Made by a program: the position numbers and the translations under genes. Positions 25,570 through 35,128 of a stretch of DNA of 48,034 nt are shown piece after piece. The notes below the pieces were generated by a model. It had not been told where the DNA came from. It saw only the letters and a list, made by a program, of their open reading frames with translations, and did not search any database. The stretch's first letter is position 1. Every line of letters begins with the position of its first letter. The stretch lies in assembly GCF_000204015.1 (NCBI RefSeq), contig NZ_GL883077.1:449700-497733 (forward strand), written 5' to 3'. Source of the stretch: Asticcacaulis biprosthecium C19 (lineage in GTDB: Bacteria; Pseudomonadota; Alphaproteobacteria; Caulobacterales; Caulobacteraceae).

Positions 25570-26510
25570 TTACAAATACTTGCCAAACCACGCTGTCGCC
25601 TTCGCCCATCCGAGGTTCGCCTGTTCGGCGTTGTAACTGGCACGGTAATCGGCATGGAAGCCGTGGCTGGTGCCGGGTAAGATGTCGATATGTGACGGCG
25701 TCAGCCTTGCTGCGGCCAGGGCGTCGTTCATCCGCTGCACCGAGGCTACCGGGATGTTGCCGTCGTTTTCGGCATATAGCCCCAGGACCGGGCGGTTCAG
25801 TGATCCGGCGATCTCCACCGGCCAGGGACGATTCTCCCCCCCATAAACTGGTCCGGCGCTGGCTTTTCGAGCCGGCCGTACCACGCCACCCCGGCCTTGA
25901 CGACAGGCATGGTCGCGGCCGCCATCCACACAATGGCGCCACCCCAGCAAAATCCGGTCACACCGACGGATTCCATGTCGGCAAAGCCCTTGTCGCTCAG
26001 GACCTTCTTCGGCTGACCGATGTCGGGTCGGCTGTCCAACCACATGCTGGCCGCTTTCAAATCGCCCATCACCTGCTGGTACGACGCGGCCTCGACCAAG
26101 GCCTTCACCGTATCGAAATCGGGCGCGGCGGCGGCATTGCCCTTGCGCGCGAAAAAATCGATCGCCAGGGCGCAGTAGCCCAACTGCGCCCAGCGGCGGC
26201 AGACATCGCGAATATACTCATGCAGCCCGAACACTTCCGACACCACCAGGATGACCTTGAACTGCCCCTTTTTGGCCGGCATAGCGACATAGCCCGGAAT
26301 TTTGTACCCGCCCTCATCGCTCAGCGGTGGGATCAGCACATCCTTTGTAAACAAGCCATCTGCAGGGGTGGTGATGGCCTGGGCATTGACGGGGCCGGTG
26401 CTCAGCGCGTAGCCGGCAAAGAACAAACCGGCCAGGCCGCGGCGGCTGAGGTGGAAATCGGACGCGAGCGACCCTTCCGGGCGGGTCAGCGGCAATTGCG
26501 TATCGGCCAT
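25570..26510 (-). pseudogene. Dienelactone hydrolase family protein, frameshifted
   Basis: Two overlapping minus-strand frames together make one alpha/beta hydrolase of the dienelactone hydrolase family. The first starts at 26510 (CAGGAAA upstream) with a Tat-type signal (SRRGLAGLFFAGYAL). It continues through SEVFGLHEYIRDVCRR and the nucleophile motif GFCWGG, then breaks after QFMGG. The second frame resumes with ENRPWPVEIAG and holds the catalytic Asp (YAENDGNIP) and His (GTSHGF). The break is at a run of seven G (minus strand; plus 25836-25842); eight or five G would restore one product of about 313 residues. It may be a real mutation, a phase-variable switch or a sequencing error. Confidence 0.85.
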
Positions 26511-26603
26511 GGCGGTTTTCCTGAACAGTTTAAGCCCTATATACCCCTGCAACGGGTTTTACGCTTTCATTCGCTCAAGGCAAGCGCCGCGAGCCTGTTT
26601 TGA

Positions 26604-26720
26604 AAATTTGGCGGGTTGAGCCGAAAAGGGTTGGTTTCGAGAACCGGAGTGGAGCGTACTTCAGTACGTGAGCACCGGAAGCGCAGAAAACGACCCTTTG
26701 CAGGCCGGCCTGACGAATTT
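26604..26720. repeat. Long imperfect hairpin repeat upstream of dnaK
   Basis: The arms 26604-26638 and 26686-26720 can pair at 29 of 35 positions, five of them G-T, the kind of change expected if RNA pairing is preserved. The centre contains CGTACT-TC-AGTACG (26655-26668) between two CCGG boxes (26644-26647 and 26675-26678). The right arm also has the perfect palindrome CAGGCCGGCCTG (26701-26712). It resembles dispersed proteobacterial repeats with a GAGCGTACTT-AGTACGTGAGC core that I recall from other genomes. It may be a mobile repeat that happens to lie here, or a structured RNA. Confidence 0.55.
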
Positions 26721-26761
26721 GCAATCAGGCGGGCAATAGCCCTAAAAAATTTACGCTATCC

Positions 26762-26789
26762 CTTGAAGGACAACCAGCCTTCACCATAT
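26762..26789 (+). promoter_or_regulatory. Candidate sigma-32 (RpoH) promoter for dnaK
   Basis: CTTGAA (26762-26767), preceded by CC so that CCCTTGAA is complete, is followed after 14 bases by CACCATAT (26782-26789). This is close to the heat-shock consensus CCCTTGAA-N13-14-CCCCATNT. It would give a dnaK leader of about 150 bases. Confidence 0.6.
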
Positions 26790-26838
26790 CGGCTACAGCT
26801 TTCGAGCACCCGGTCACGCAGCCCGCTGCAATCGGGGA

Positions 26839-26866
26839 CTTGAAATTTCGTTTGTATTCATCTTAA
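26839..26866 (+). promoter_or_regulatory. Second candidate heat-shock promoter for dnaK
   Basis: CTTGAA (26839-26844) is followed after 14 bases by CATCTTAA (26859-26866). The -35 is exact but the -10 fits less well than that of the promoter at 26762. Two promoters in tandem would fit a gene needing both basal and induced expression. Confidence 0.4.
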
Positions 26867-26943
26867 CGGGGATGGACAAACGCGGCGCTTGATTTCAAAA
26901 GGCCGCAACGCCCATTCGCCTTAACGGAGCAGATTTAACACCC

Positions 26944-28848
<1,905 letters not shown>

Positions 28849-28859
28849 GGCACACAGAA

Positions 28860-28901
28860 TGGACGCCCCGCTTACCTTTTCGGATGTAAACGGGGCGTCC
28901 A
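28860..28901 (+). promoter_or_regulatory. Hairpin between dnaK and dnaJ
   Basis: TGGACGCCCCG (28860-28870) pairs perfectly with CGGGGCGTCCA (28891-28901). TTAC (28872-28875) and GTAA (28886-28889) extend the stem inward. No T-run follows, so it looks less like a full terminator than an attenuator or a 3'-end stabiliser for dnaK mRNA. This would let dnaK be made in excess over dnaJ, which is an inference. Confidence 0.6.
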
Positions 28902-29049
28902 CTTCTCTGCCCTGGCCGGCGAGTGGATTTGACTCCCCGCCGTCACTGCATCACAACATCATATCAACAAGTCGACATCAGGCCGTAGAGCCGGTAACGC
29001 GCGTGAAAGGCATTTCGCGTAGCGTCTGGCTGACATCGGGGCGTTAAGC

Positions 29050-30216
29050 ATGAGCAAGCGTTGTTATTACGAGGTTCTGGGTGTTGAGCGCACCGCCGAC
29101 GAGGCGTCGCTCAAGGCTGCCTTCCGCAAGAAGGCGATGGAACACCATCCCGACCGCAACCAGGGTGACGCCGCAGCCGAAGGCCGCTTCAAAGAGGTCA
29201 ATGAGGCCTATGGCGTCCTTTCCGATGGGCAGAAGCGCGCCGCCTATGATCGCTATGGTCATGCCGGCATGAATGGTCAGTCCGCCGGTGGTGGTGGATT
29301 TCAGGGTGGCTCCCAGGGCTTTTCCAATGTCGAAGACATCTTTTCCGAGATGTTCGGTGACATTTTCGGCCAGCAGCGCCGTCCGTCCGGTCCGCAACGC
29401 GGTTCCGACGTCCGTTTCGATTACGAGATCACGCTCGAGCAGGCCTATAAGGGCGCCGAGGTCGAGATCACCGTCCCCACTACCTTCTCCTGTGAATCCT
29501 GCAAGGGATCCGGCGCCAAGGCTGGTACCAAGCCGTCGACCTGCATGACCTGCGGCGGCCAGGGCCGCGTGCGCACCTCCAACGGCTTCTTCGCCGTCGA
29601 ACGCAGTTGCCCCGCCTGTAACGGTCAGGGCAGTGTGATCAAGGATCCGTGCCCGGATTGCCGTGGCCACGGCCAGGTTCGCCAGAACAAGACCATGAAG
29701 GTCAATATCCCGGCCGGCGTCGATGACGGCGCCCGTATCCTGTTGCGCGGCGAAGGCCAGGCCGGCGGCAAGGGCGGACCCAAGGGCGATCTGTATATTT
29801 TCCTGAGCGTCGCCGATCACGAAATTTTCGAGCGCGATGGCCTGGACCTGCATTGCTCGATCCCGGTGCCGATGACCACGGCCATATTGGGCGGGGTTCT
29901 GGAAGTGCCGTGCCTGATGGGTGGGCAGAACTGCGACGGCCAGTGCAAGCTGGAGGTGACGGTCCCTGAGGGCGCCCAGACCAACCATAAGGTCAAGCTG
30001 AAGGGTCGCGGCATGCCGGGCCTGAATTCGAAGCAGAAGGGTGATCTGATCGTCGAGCTGTTCGTCGAGACGCCGAAACACCTGAATCCGCGCCAGAAGG
30101 AGCTGATGAAGGAATTCGCCGCGATCTCTGAAGCGCAATCCTATGCGCAGTCGCAGGGCTTCATGCACAAGGCCCGCCGTTTCTGGGACGACATCACCGG
30201 CACCGCAGCTCAGTAA
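29050..30216 (+). CDS. dnaJ: Chaperone protein DnaJ
   Basis: DnaJ, 388 residues, delivers substrates to DnaK and stimulates its ATPase. The J domain (1-70) has the HPD motif in HHPDRN. A glycine/phenylalanine-rich linker (about 75-110) follows. The zinc-binding domain has four CxxCxGxG repeats (CESCKGSG, CMTCGGQG, CPACNGQG, CPDCRGHG) at about 150-220, then the C-terminal substrate domains. The 201-base gap from dnaK contains a strong hairpin but no clear promoter. A TAAGGG/CCCTTA hairpin (30214-30233) begins at the stop codon and may end the transcript. Confidence 0.98.
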   Translation: MSKRCYYEVLGVERTADEASLKAAFRKKAMEHHPDRNQGDAAAEGRFKEVNEAYGVLSDGQKRAAYDRYGHAGMNGQSAGGGGFQGGSQGFSNVEDIFSEMFGDIFGQQRRPSGPQRGSDVRFDYEITLEQAYKGAEVEITVPTTFSCESCKGSGAKAGTKPSTCMTCGGQGRVRTSNGFFAVERSCPACNGQGSVIKDPCPDCRGHGQVRQNKTMKVNIPAGVDDGARILLRGEGQAGGKGGPKGDLYIFLSVADHEIFERDGLDLHCSIPVPMTTAILGGVLEVPCLMGGQNCDGQCKLEVTVPEGAQTNHKVKLKGRGMPGLNSKQKGDLIVELFVETPKHLNPRQKELMKEFAAISEAQSYAQSQGFMHKARRFWDDITGTAAQ

Positions 30217-30261
30217 GGGCCGAAGGACCCTTAAACGGGACTCGCGACAGCGCTTTCTTTT

Positions 30262-30325
30262 CACCTCTCCCCGCCTGCGGGGAGAGGACGAGAGCGGAAC
30301 GAAGTGAACGCGATCGGGTGAGGTG
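30262..30325. repeat. Dispersed CCTCTCCCC repeat between dnaJ and the CHAD gene
   Basis: CCTCTCCCCG (30264-30273), loop CCTG, and CGGGGAGAGG (30278-30287) form a perfect 10-bp hairpin. An outer CACCTC at 30262 matches GAGGTG at 30320-30325. This whole-element layout is well known between genes in Rhizobiales and Caulobacterales. It lies between convergent genes and may help end transcription. Confidence 0.65.
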
Positions 30326-31132
30326 CTACTCCGAAAGCTCCCCCACCAACCCCTCCATAAATTCCCGCGGCTTGCGGCCATACAGTTCCTGGCCCAGATC
30401 CCGCGCCTTATCGGACAGCGCCACTTCCTGCCGCTCGATCACATCGAGAATCTCCACCACCGTCACGCCCGCCGCCCTGACCCGGTCCTGCAAAAGCGAC
30501 AGGTCGTGATGATGTCCCAACACCTTGGCCAGCTTCTTCAAACGCTTGCGCCAGGCGGCATCCTCCGGCCCGGTCTCCTCCATTGCCGCCAGTGCAAAGC
30601 GTAGATACTTCACCTGCTTGCGCCATTCGTGCAGGTCATCAGCCGTCCGGCTGTCGACCGCCTGACCGAACAACCGGCACCCCTCACGGTACAGATGCTT
30701 GACCTCGCGCTCCATCCTGACCTTGCCGCGCGACGTATCGAGGAACCGCGCCTGGGCATCACTGACCGCTGCCATCACGGCGCTTAAGCTGGTCGCTGTC
30801 TCATCCTGCGGCGGCGCCACCTCCGCCACCTGGCGCAGGATATCAACCCCAAACCCAACCAGAAACGGCTGATCCTTCAGCAGCTTGTCGACGGTCGCCT
30901 GAGCCACTTCCGAATTCCGTACGGCGCCGAACGGCCGGCCCAGGTCGCGAAAGAAGCGGTTCTCGCGTTTGAAGCGCTTGACGCCCAGCACAGCCCGCAA
31001 CAGCCGCAGATAGCTGCGCACCCGTTTGCAGCCCAGGTGAATGCGGTGCGCCCGGTCGTCATCCACGGTCGCGGCGGCGCGCAGAATGCCAGCCAGCTCA
31101 TCCAGCACCAACCGGTGCAGGTCAAGGGTCAC
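30326..31132 (-). CDS. CHAD domain protein
   Basis: A CHAD-domain protein: helical, with conserved histidines and basic residues (HRIHLGCKRVRSYLRLLR, FFRDLG, DDLHEWRKQVKYLRFAL, KVLGHHHDLSLLQ). CHAD domains bind polyphosphate and often associate with polyphosphate granules. The start is unclear. The family-like N-terminus LLRLDPDANVTLDLHRL begins upstream of the first possible GTG (31132), but no ATG, GTG or TTG precedes it at the right place; an ATA codon at 31162-31160 sits where an ATG would be expected. I give the GTG as the minimal end; the true protein is probably about 278 residues. It is convergent with dnaJ and divergent from dapB. Confidence 0.75.
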   Translation of the reverse strand: MTLDLHRLVLDELAGILRAAATVDDDRAHRIHLGCKRVRSYLRLLRAVLGVKRFKRENRFFRDLGRPFGAVRNSEVAQATVDKLLKDQPFLVGFGVDILRQVAEVAPPQDETATSLSAVMAAVSDAQARFLDTSRGKVRMEREVKHLYREGCRLFGQAVDSRTADDLHEWRKQVKYLRFALAAMEETGPEDAAWRKRLKKLAKVLGHHHDLSLLQDRVRAAGVTVVEILDVIERQEVALSDKARDLGQELYGRKPREFMEGLVGELSE

Positions 31133-31291
31133 ATTGGCGTCGGGATCAAGTCTCAGGAGTATGATGTATTCCGTATAAGGACGGTTTTGATAGTGTGATG
31201 CGGAAAATAAAGAAGCAATTTCTGAGATTCGCCTTGACCTGACGGGCACTTCCCCTATCGGTCGAAACCCGGATTTCAGGAGCTTTCTATC

Positions 31292-32047
31292 ATGGCCGCA
31301 CCCGCCACCCGTTTTGCTGTCAATGGCTACAAGGGCCGCATGGGTCAGGCTGTCATCAAGGTTCTGGACGAAACCAAACACACCATGTCGGCCAAGTACG
31401 AAAAGGGCGACATGTTCGACCTGACCCGCACCGATGCGGTGATCGACTTCTCGACGCCGGAAGCCTCGCTGTCTCTGCTGGAAGCCTGCGCCGGCGAAGG
31501 GCTGGCACGGCCGCGTCCCCTGGTCCATGTCATCGGCTCCACCGGCTTTACGCCGGAACAGCGCGATGAACTGATTCGCTTCGCCGACGAGGTGGTGATC
31601 ATCCAGTCGGGCAATTTCTCGCTGGGGGTCAATCTGCTGATGGGGCTGCTGAAACAGGCCGCGGCACGCCTGGCGGCGGAAGACTGGGATATCGAAATCG
31701 TCGAAGCCCACCACAGGCGAAAGGTCGACGCCCCGTCGGGGACAGCCCTGATGCTGGGCGAAGCGGCCGCCTACGGTCGCAATGTCCGCCTGGACGAGGT
31801 CAAGGTAGCCGCCCGTGATGGCATTACGGGCGCGCGGCGGGCGGGTGACATCGGCTTTTCGGTGATCCGCGGCGGCGGCATTGTCGGCGAGCACAGTGCT
31901 GTGCTGGCGTCGGAAGACGAGATTCTGACCCTGTCGCACTCGGCCCGCGACCGGACCTTGTTTGCCCGCGGCGCCATCCAGGCCGCCCTGTGGGGCCGTA
32001 CCCAAAAGGCCGGCTTCTACGATATGCAGGATGTATTGGGGCTGTAA
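31292..32047 (+). CDS. dapB: 4-hydroxy-tetrahydrodipicolinate reductase
   Basis: DapB, 251 residues, reduces the dihydrodipicolinate precursor with NAD(P)H in the diaminopimelate/lysine pathway. The N-terminal Rossmann motif is VNGYKGRMGQ. The catalytic His-Lys stretch is EAHHRRKVDAPSGTAL, near residues 135-150. IGFSVIRGGGIVGEHSA is the usual C-terminal signature. CAGGAG about 9 bases before the ATG is the ribosome binding site. The VNGYKGR variant of the usual GxxGRMG loop keeps GRMG intact. Confidence 0.96.
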   Translation: MAAPATRFAVNGYKGRMGQAVIKVLDETKHTMSAKYEKGDMFDLTRTDAVIDFSTPEASLSLLEACAGEGLARPRPLVHVIGSTGFTPEQRDELIRFADEVVIIQSGNFSLGVNLLMGLLKQAAARLAAEDWDIEIVEAHHRRKVDAPSGTALMLGEAAAYGRNVRLDEVKVAARDGITGARRAGDIGFSVIRGGGIVGEHSAVLASEDEILTLSHSARDRTLFARGAIQAALWGRTQKAGFYDMQDVLGL

Positions 32048-32051
32048 GAAA

Positions 32052-32076
32052 AGGACCCGCCGGGTTCAGCGGGCCT
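32052..32076 (+). terminator. Hairpin after dapB
   Basis: AGG-A-CCCGC (32052-32060) and GCGGG-CCT (32069-32076) form an 8-bp stem with one bulged A, a few bases after the dapB stop. The following sequence has only a short T-run. It lies between convergent genes. Confidence 0.4.
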
Positions 32077-32084
32077 AGCGGTCT

Positions 32085-32423
32085 TTAAGCTTTCTTGCCT
32101 TCGAATTTGAGGGCCGTTTTCAGCGAACCCAGCAGGCCTATCGTGCCGTAGGCGATGACCAGCAGGATGAAGAGCTGGACGATGGATTGCAGACGGCTGA
32201 AATCCGGGAAATTCATCGGACGACCCAGCAGCGCCGGCCACACGGCCTGAATGGCAAATGCCGCCACGACGGCCAGGGTCGCCTTGAGCAGGTAGCGATC
32301 CGGCTTGGGCTGGAGGAAGCCGATGATGATGCCGATAATCAGGACCGGAAGCGGATTGACGCCGTTCAGCGCCGCGTTCAGACCGTCGCTGAGGTCTTGG
32401 AAGAAGTTCCAGATATCATTCAT
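32085..32423 (-). CDS. Small three-helix membrane protein (paralog A)
   Basis: A 112-residue protein starting at 32423. It has three hydrophobic segments: PLPVLIIGIIIGFL, ATLAVVAAFAIQAVWPALL and QLFILLVIAYGTIGLL. The block G(V/L)NP(L/I)PVLI...QP...WP matches the protein encoded 325 bases upstream (32749-33123), so the two are paralogs. I do not recognise a named family. The NPxPVLI...QP signature may be part of a membrane turn. It is convergent with dapB. Confidence 0.75.
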   Translation of the reverse strand: MNDIWNFFQDLSDGLNAALNGVNPLPVLIIGIIIGFLQPKPDRYLLKATLAVVAAFAIQAVWPALLGRPMNFPDFSRLQSIVQLFILLVIAYGTIGLLGSLKTALKFEGKKA

Positions 32424-32748
32424 TGAGCTGGTCCCTTGTCTGGTTTTAAACACATGGCCGGGTACGCGCCGTTAACTAGGATCGCGGTCGATTTCGGCAA
32501 AAAAGCGGCTGCGAGGCGTAAAGAAGCGATACGTTTTAGCGCCATAGGCGACAGAAACGGCCGATTTGCGAAAATTGTCAAAAAGAATCAACGACGTGTA
32601 AGCTTGCGGCGACAGGGCGGTGCCAAGAAATCCCCCACCGTCTCATTTGCTAACCGCAAATGATCCACCTCCCCGTATAACGGGGAGGGATAAGATGAGT
32701 ATATTCAGTATATTAGCACTAACGATGGCGTAGCAATTCGGGAAGGAA
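32424..32748. other. Non-coding gap with dispersed repeats
   Basis: This 325-base gap separates the two paralogous membrane genes. The left half is an A-rich stretch with no recognisable site. The right half holds CATTTGC-TAACC-GCAAATG and a CCTCCCCG/CGGGGAGG hairpin (separate entry). The promoter of paralog A should be in the left half, but I cannot point to it. Confidence 0.5.
32644..32690. repeat. Two hairpins, dispersed CCTCCCC repeat
   Basis: CATTTGC (32644-32650) pairs with GCAAATG (32656-32662). CCTCCCCG (32668-32675) pairs perfectly with CGGGGAGG (32681-32688). The second stem belongs to the same repeat family as 23992 and 30262. Confidence 0.65.
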
Positions 32749-33123
32749 CTAGTGGCCGTTGGTGCGGGCTTCCGGCTCGCGGGTGCCGAGCGTCAGAGTG
32801 GCCTTAACCATATACAGCAGGCGGATGATGAGCCAGGCGATCATCAGCATGGTGAGAAGCTGGATCTGGGTTTCCATCTGGGTGACGTCCGGCCAGATCG
32901 GCGTATAGCCCTGGGTCACCGGCCACAGGGCGACCATCAGCACGGCGGGAACAAGGGCAACGAGCGCTTTGAAAATATACCATCCGCGCTGGGGCTGGAC
33001 GATACCGAAAAAGGCGCTGGTGATCAGGACGGGAATGGGATTGAGCCCGACCAGACTGGCCCTGGCAGCATCCCATAGTGCGAAGCCGAACTGTACAGCG
33101 TCGCCGCCGAGATTGTCACTCAT
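32749..33123 (-). CDS. Small three-helix membrane protein (paralog B)
   Basis: A 124-residue protein starting at 33123, where GGAGG lies 7 bases before the ATG. It has three hydrophobic segments and the same core as paralog A: GLNPIPVLI, then IVQPQRGWYIFKA, then a hydrophobic run ending in WP. Its N-terminus is longer and it ends in a charged tail. A frame from 33198 adds 25 residues and is not favoured. It follows dut on the same strand after 219 bases. The function is unknown. Confidence 0.75.
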   Translation of the reverse strand: MSDNLGGDAVQFGFALWDAARASLVGLNPIPVLITSAFFGIVQPQRGWYIFKALVALVPAVLMVALWPVTQGYTPIWPDVTQMETQIQLLTMLMIAWLIIRLLYMVKATLTLGTREPEARTNGH

Positions 33124-33342
33124 AACCCTGCCTCCTCCGCCCCCATGGCGGTCGCTTATCTGAAAGCCTTTGGGCCGGTTCAGCGTGCGTTCTGGCATCT
33201 GGCGTGTCGCCGCATCAAGATTCGATACGTTAAACGCGCCTTTCAGGCTGTCCTGCTTCGTTGCAATAGCCTAATGACATAATGTGGTTATGTGATCACA
33301 GTTGTGTGTCGGAAGGCGAGTGGTGTTCGCGTGCTTGGCGAG

Positions 33343-33804
33343 CTAACCTCTCCCCGTCGATCCGAAGCCGCCTTCGCCGCGGGCGGTGGTGTCGAGCGAG
33401 TCCTGAACCTCCCAGACGATGCGGGCGTGCTGGGCCACCACCATCTGGGCGATGCGGTCGCCGCGGTTGATGACAAAGTCCTCGCCGCCGAGATTGACCA
33501 GGATCACCCCGACTTCGCCACGATAGTCGCTGTCGATCGTGCCTGGCGAATTCAGGCAGGTAATGCCGAACTTGAGCGCCAGGCCCGAGCGCGGGCGGAC
33601 CTGGACCTCATAGCCGAGCGGTACGGCGATCTTCAGGCCGGTCGGAATCAGGGCGCGGCCCAGCGGCTTAAGGGTCACCGGCGCATCGGCCGCAATGGCG
33701 GCACGCAGGTCCAGGCCAGCCGAGCCTTCGGTCTCATAGGCCGGCAGCGGCAGATCGGCGGCGTGCCCCAGTTGCTGGACGAAAGCGGTGGTCTCAACGG
33801 TCAT
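33343..33804 (-). CDS. dut: dUTP diphosphatase (dUTPase)
   Basis: Dut, 153 residues, hydrolyses dUTP to dUMP, preventing uracil incorporation and feeding dTMP synthesis. All five trimeric dUTPase motifs are visible: [35 protein letters not shown], and the C-terminal GGFGSTGR that closes over the active site. AGGAG six bases before the ATG supports the start. It follows coaBC after 54 bases, a conserved coaBC-dut arrangement. Confidence 0.97.
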   Translation of the reverse strand: MTVETTAFVQQLGHAADLPLPAYETEGSAGLDLRAAIAADAPVTLKPLGRALIPTGLKIAVPLGYEVQVRPRSGLALKFGITCLNSPGTIDSDYRGEVGVILVNLGGEDFVINRGDRIAQMVVAQHARIVWEVQDSLDTTARGEGGFGSTGRG

Positions 33805-33858
33805 GACGGCTCCTGTTACGTTATCACTGGCACGATTCCGCCGCGCGCCACAGGGCCG

Positions 33859-35049
33859 TCAGCCCAGACGCTTGTGGATATATCGCGCCACGAAGTTGGC
33901 GACATCGGCCTTGGTGGTGCCTGGAATGGCGGTGAAGCCGTCGAGATCGGCCAGGCTGACCTGGTTCTTCGCCGAGCCGAAGACATCGTCCGACACGTCA
34001 TTGGCCAGGATGGCGTCGCAGCCCTTCGACGCCAGCTTGGCTCTGGCATAGGCTTCCAGTTCGCTGGTCTCGGCGGCAAAGCCGATCACCAGTTTCGGGC
34101 GGAAATCGAGGTGTTTCGACACGGTTTCCAGGATGTCCGGATTCTTGACGAAGGTGACGCTGAGTTCGGCGTCGGGGCCCTTCTTCTGCTTTTCCGTGGC
34201 GGCCTGCTTGGGGCGCCAATCGGCGACGGCGGCGACGGCGACAAAGACGTCGCACGGCAGGGCATTGAGCGAGGCTTCCAGCATCTGGTCTGCTGTTTCA
34301 ACATCTATGCGGCGGACACCCCCGGGCGCCGGCAAAGCGACGGGACCTGAAATCAGGGTGACGTCGGCGCCCTTGCGGGCCAGGGCTTCGGCGATGGCGT
34401 AGCCCTGGCGGCCGGAGCTGCGGTTGGTCATGCCGCGCACAGGATCGAGAGGCTCGAACGTCGGGCCGGCGGTGACGACGATCCTGCGGCCGTTCAATGG
34501 GCCTTTATGTGGGCCCAACTGCGACTGGATGGCGCCGAAGATGGCGTCGGGTTCGCTCATCCGGCCCAGGCCGAACTCGCCGCAGGCCATGTCGCCTTCG
34601 TCGGGGCCAACGAATTCGACGCCATCCCTTTTGAGGGTCTCAAGATTGCGCTGCGTTGCCGGGTGGTGCCACATGCGGACATTCATTGCCGGCGCCATCA
34701 GGACCTTCTTGTCGGTGGCCAGCAAAAGTGTCGAGGCCAGGTCATTGGCCTGGCCGTGGGCCAGTTTCGCCATCAGGTCGGCGGTAGCCGGGGCGACGAC
34801 GACAAGGTCGGCCTGGCGCGACAGGGTAATGTGGCCCATCTCGGCTTCGGTGGTCAGGTCGAACAAGTCCTGGTGGACCTTGTCATTGCTGAGCGCACCG
34901 GCCGTCAGGGGGGTCACGAACTGTTCGGCGGCCTTGGTCAGGACGACGCGGACCGCGATGCCGCCCTTGCGCAGCAGCCGGATCAGTTCGAGGGATTTGT
35001 AGGCTGCTATGCCGCCGCCGATGATCAGGAGGACTCGGGGTTCGCTCAC
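33859..35049 (-). CDS. coaBC: Bifunctional phosphopantothenoylcysteine synthetase/decarboxylase
   Basis: CoaBC makes 4'-phosphopantetheine for coenzyme A in two steps. I place the start at a GTG (35049) with AAAGGAG seven bases upstream, giving 396 residues that begin at the family N-terminus (SEPRVLLIIGGGIAAYKS). Longer frames, to 35097 or 35442, add residues with no family likeness. The CoaC half (1 to about 185) has the flavin-site motif PAMNVRMW and the catalytic cysteine in GDMACGEFG. The CoaB half has GPTFEPLDPVRG, TNRSSGRQGY and KLVIGFAAET. The upstream lipoprotein gene starts 80 bases away, divergently. Confidence 0.95.
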   Translation of the reverse strand: MSEPRVLLIIGGGIAAYKSLELIRLLRKGGIAVRVVLTKAAEQFVTPLTAGALSNDKVHQDLFDLTTEAEMGHITLSRQADLVVVAPATADLMAKLAHGQANDLASTLLLATDKKVLMAPAMNVRMWHHPATQRNLETLKRDGVEFVGPDEGDMACGEFGLGRMSEPDAIFGAIQSQLGPHKGPLNGRRIVVTAGPTFEPLDPVRGMTNRSSGRQGYAIAEALARKGADVTLISGPVALPAPGGVRRIDVETADQMLEASLNALPCDVFVAVAAVADWRPKQAATEKQKKGPDAELSVTFVKNPDILETVSKHLDFRPKLVIGFAAETSELEAYARAKLASKGCDAILANDVSDDVFGSAKNQVSLADLDGFTAIPGTTKADVANFVARYIHKRLG

Positions 35050-35128
35050 GGGTAGCTCCTTTAGATCTGGCTTTTTTGGCGCCGCGCCTTGTGCCATAGG
35101 TAGGAAGGACGAGGCAAGGGGGCAAGAT

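Larger units (their letters stand above)
26511..26943. promoter_or_regulatory. dnaK upstream region
   Basis: This 433-base non-coding stretch holds, in order, a long structured repeat (26604-26720), a short GGGC-AATA-GCCC hairpin (26731-26742), and two candidate heat-shock promoters (26762 and 26839). The dnaK leader follows, with GGAG at 26925-26928 rather far from the ATG. A 75-codon open frame across the repeat has no protein-like features. No CIRCE element is present. Confidence 0.6.

Noticed and set aside
26616-26843. A 75-codon open frame upstream of dnaK
   Set aside because: It lies across the hairpin repeat and a promoter, and is Arg/Ser-rich with no start signal.
29044-30381. A 445-codon frame antisense to dnaJ
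   Set aside because: It is the mirror of dnaJ, including its cysteine repeats read backwards; no independent protein features.
32713-32721. TTAGCACTA resembling half a CIRCE element
   Set aside because: The second half-site GAGTGCTAA is missing, and it is not upstream of a chaperone gene.
33291-33300. TGTGATCACA as a CRP/FNR site
   Set aside because: The palindrome is right but the six-base spacer between TGTGA and TCACA is absent, so it does not fit the CRP consensus. It may be chance.
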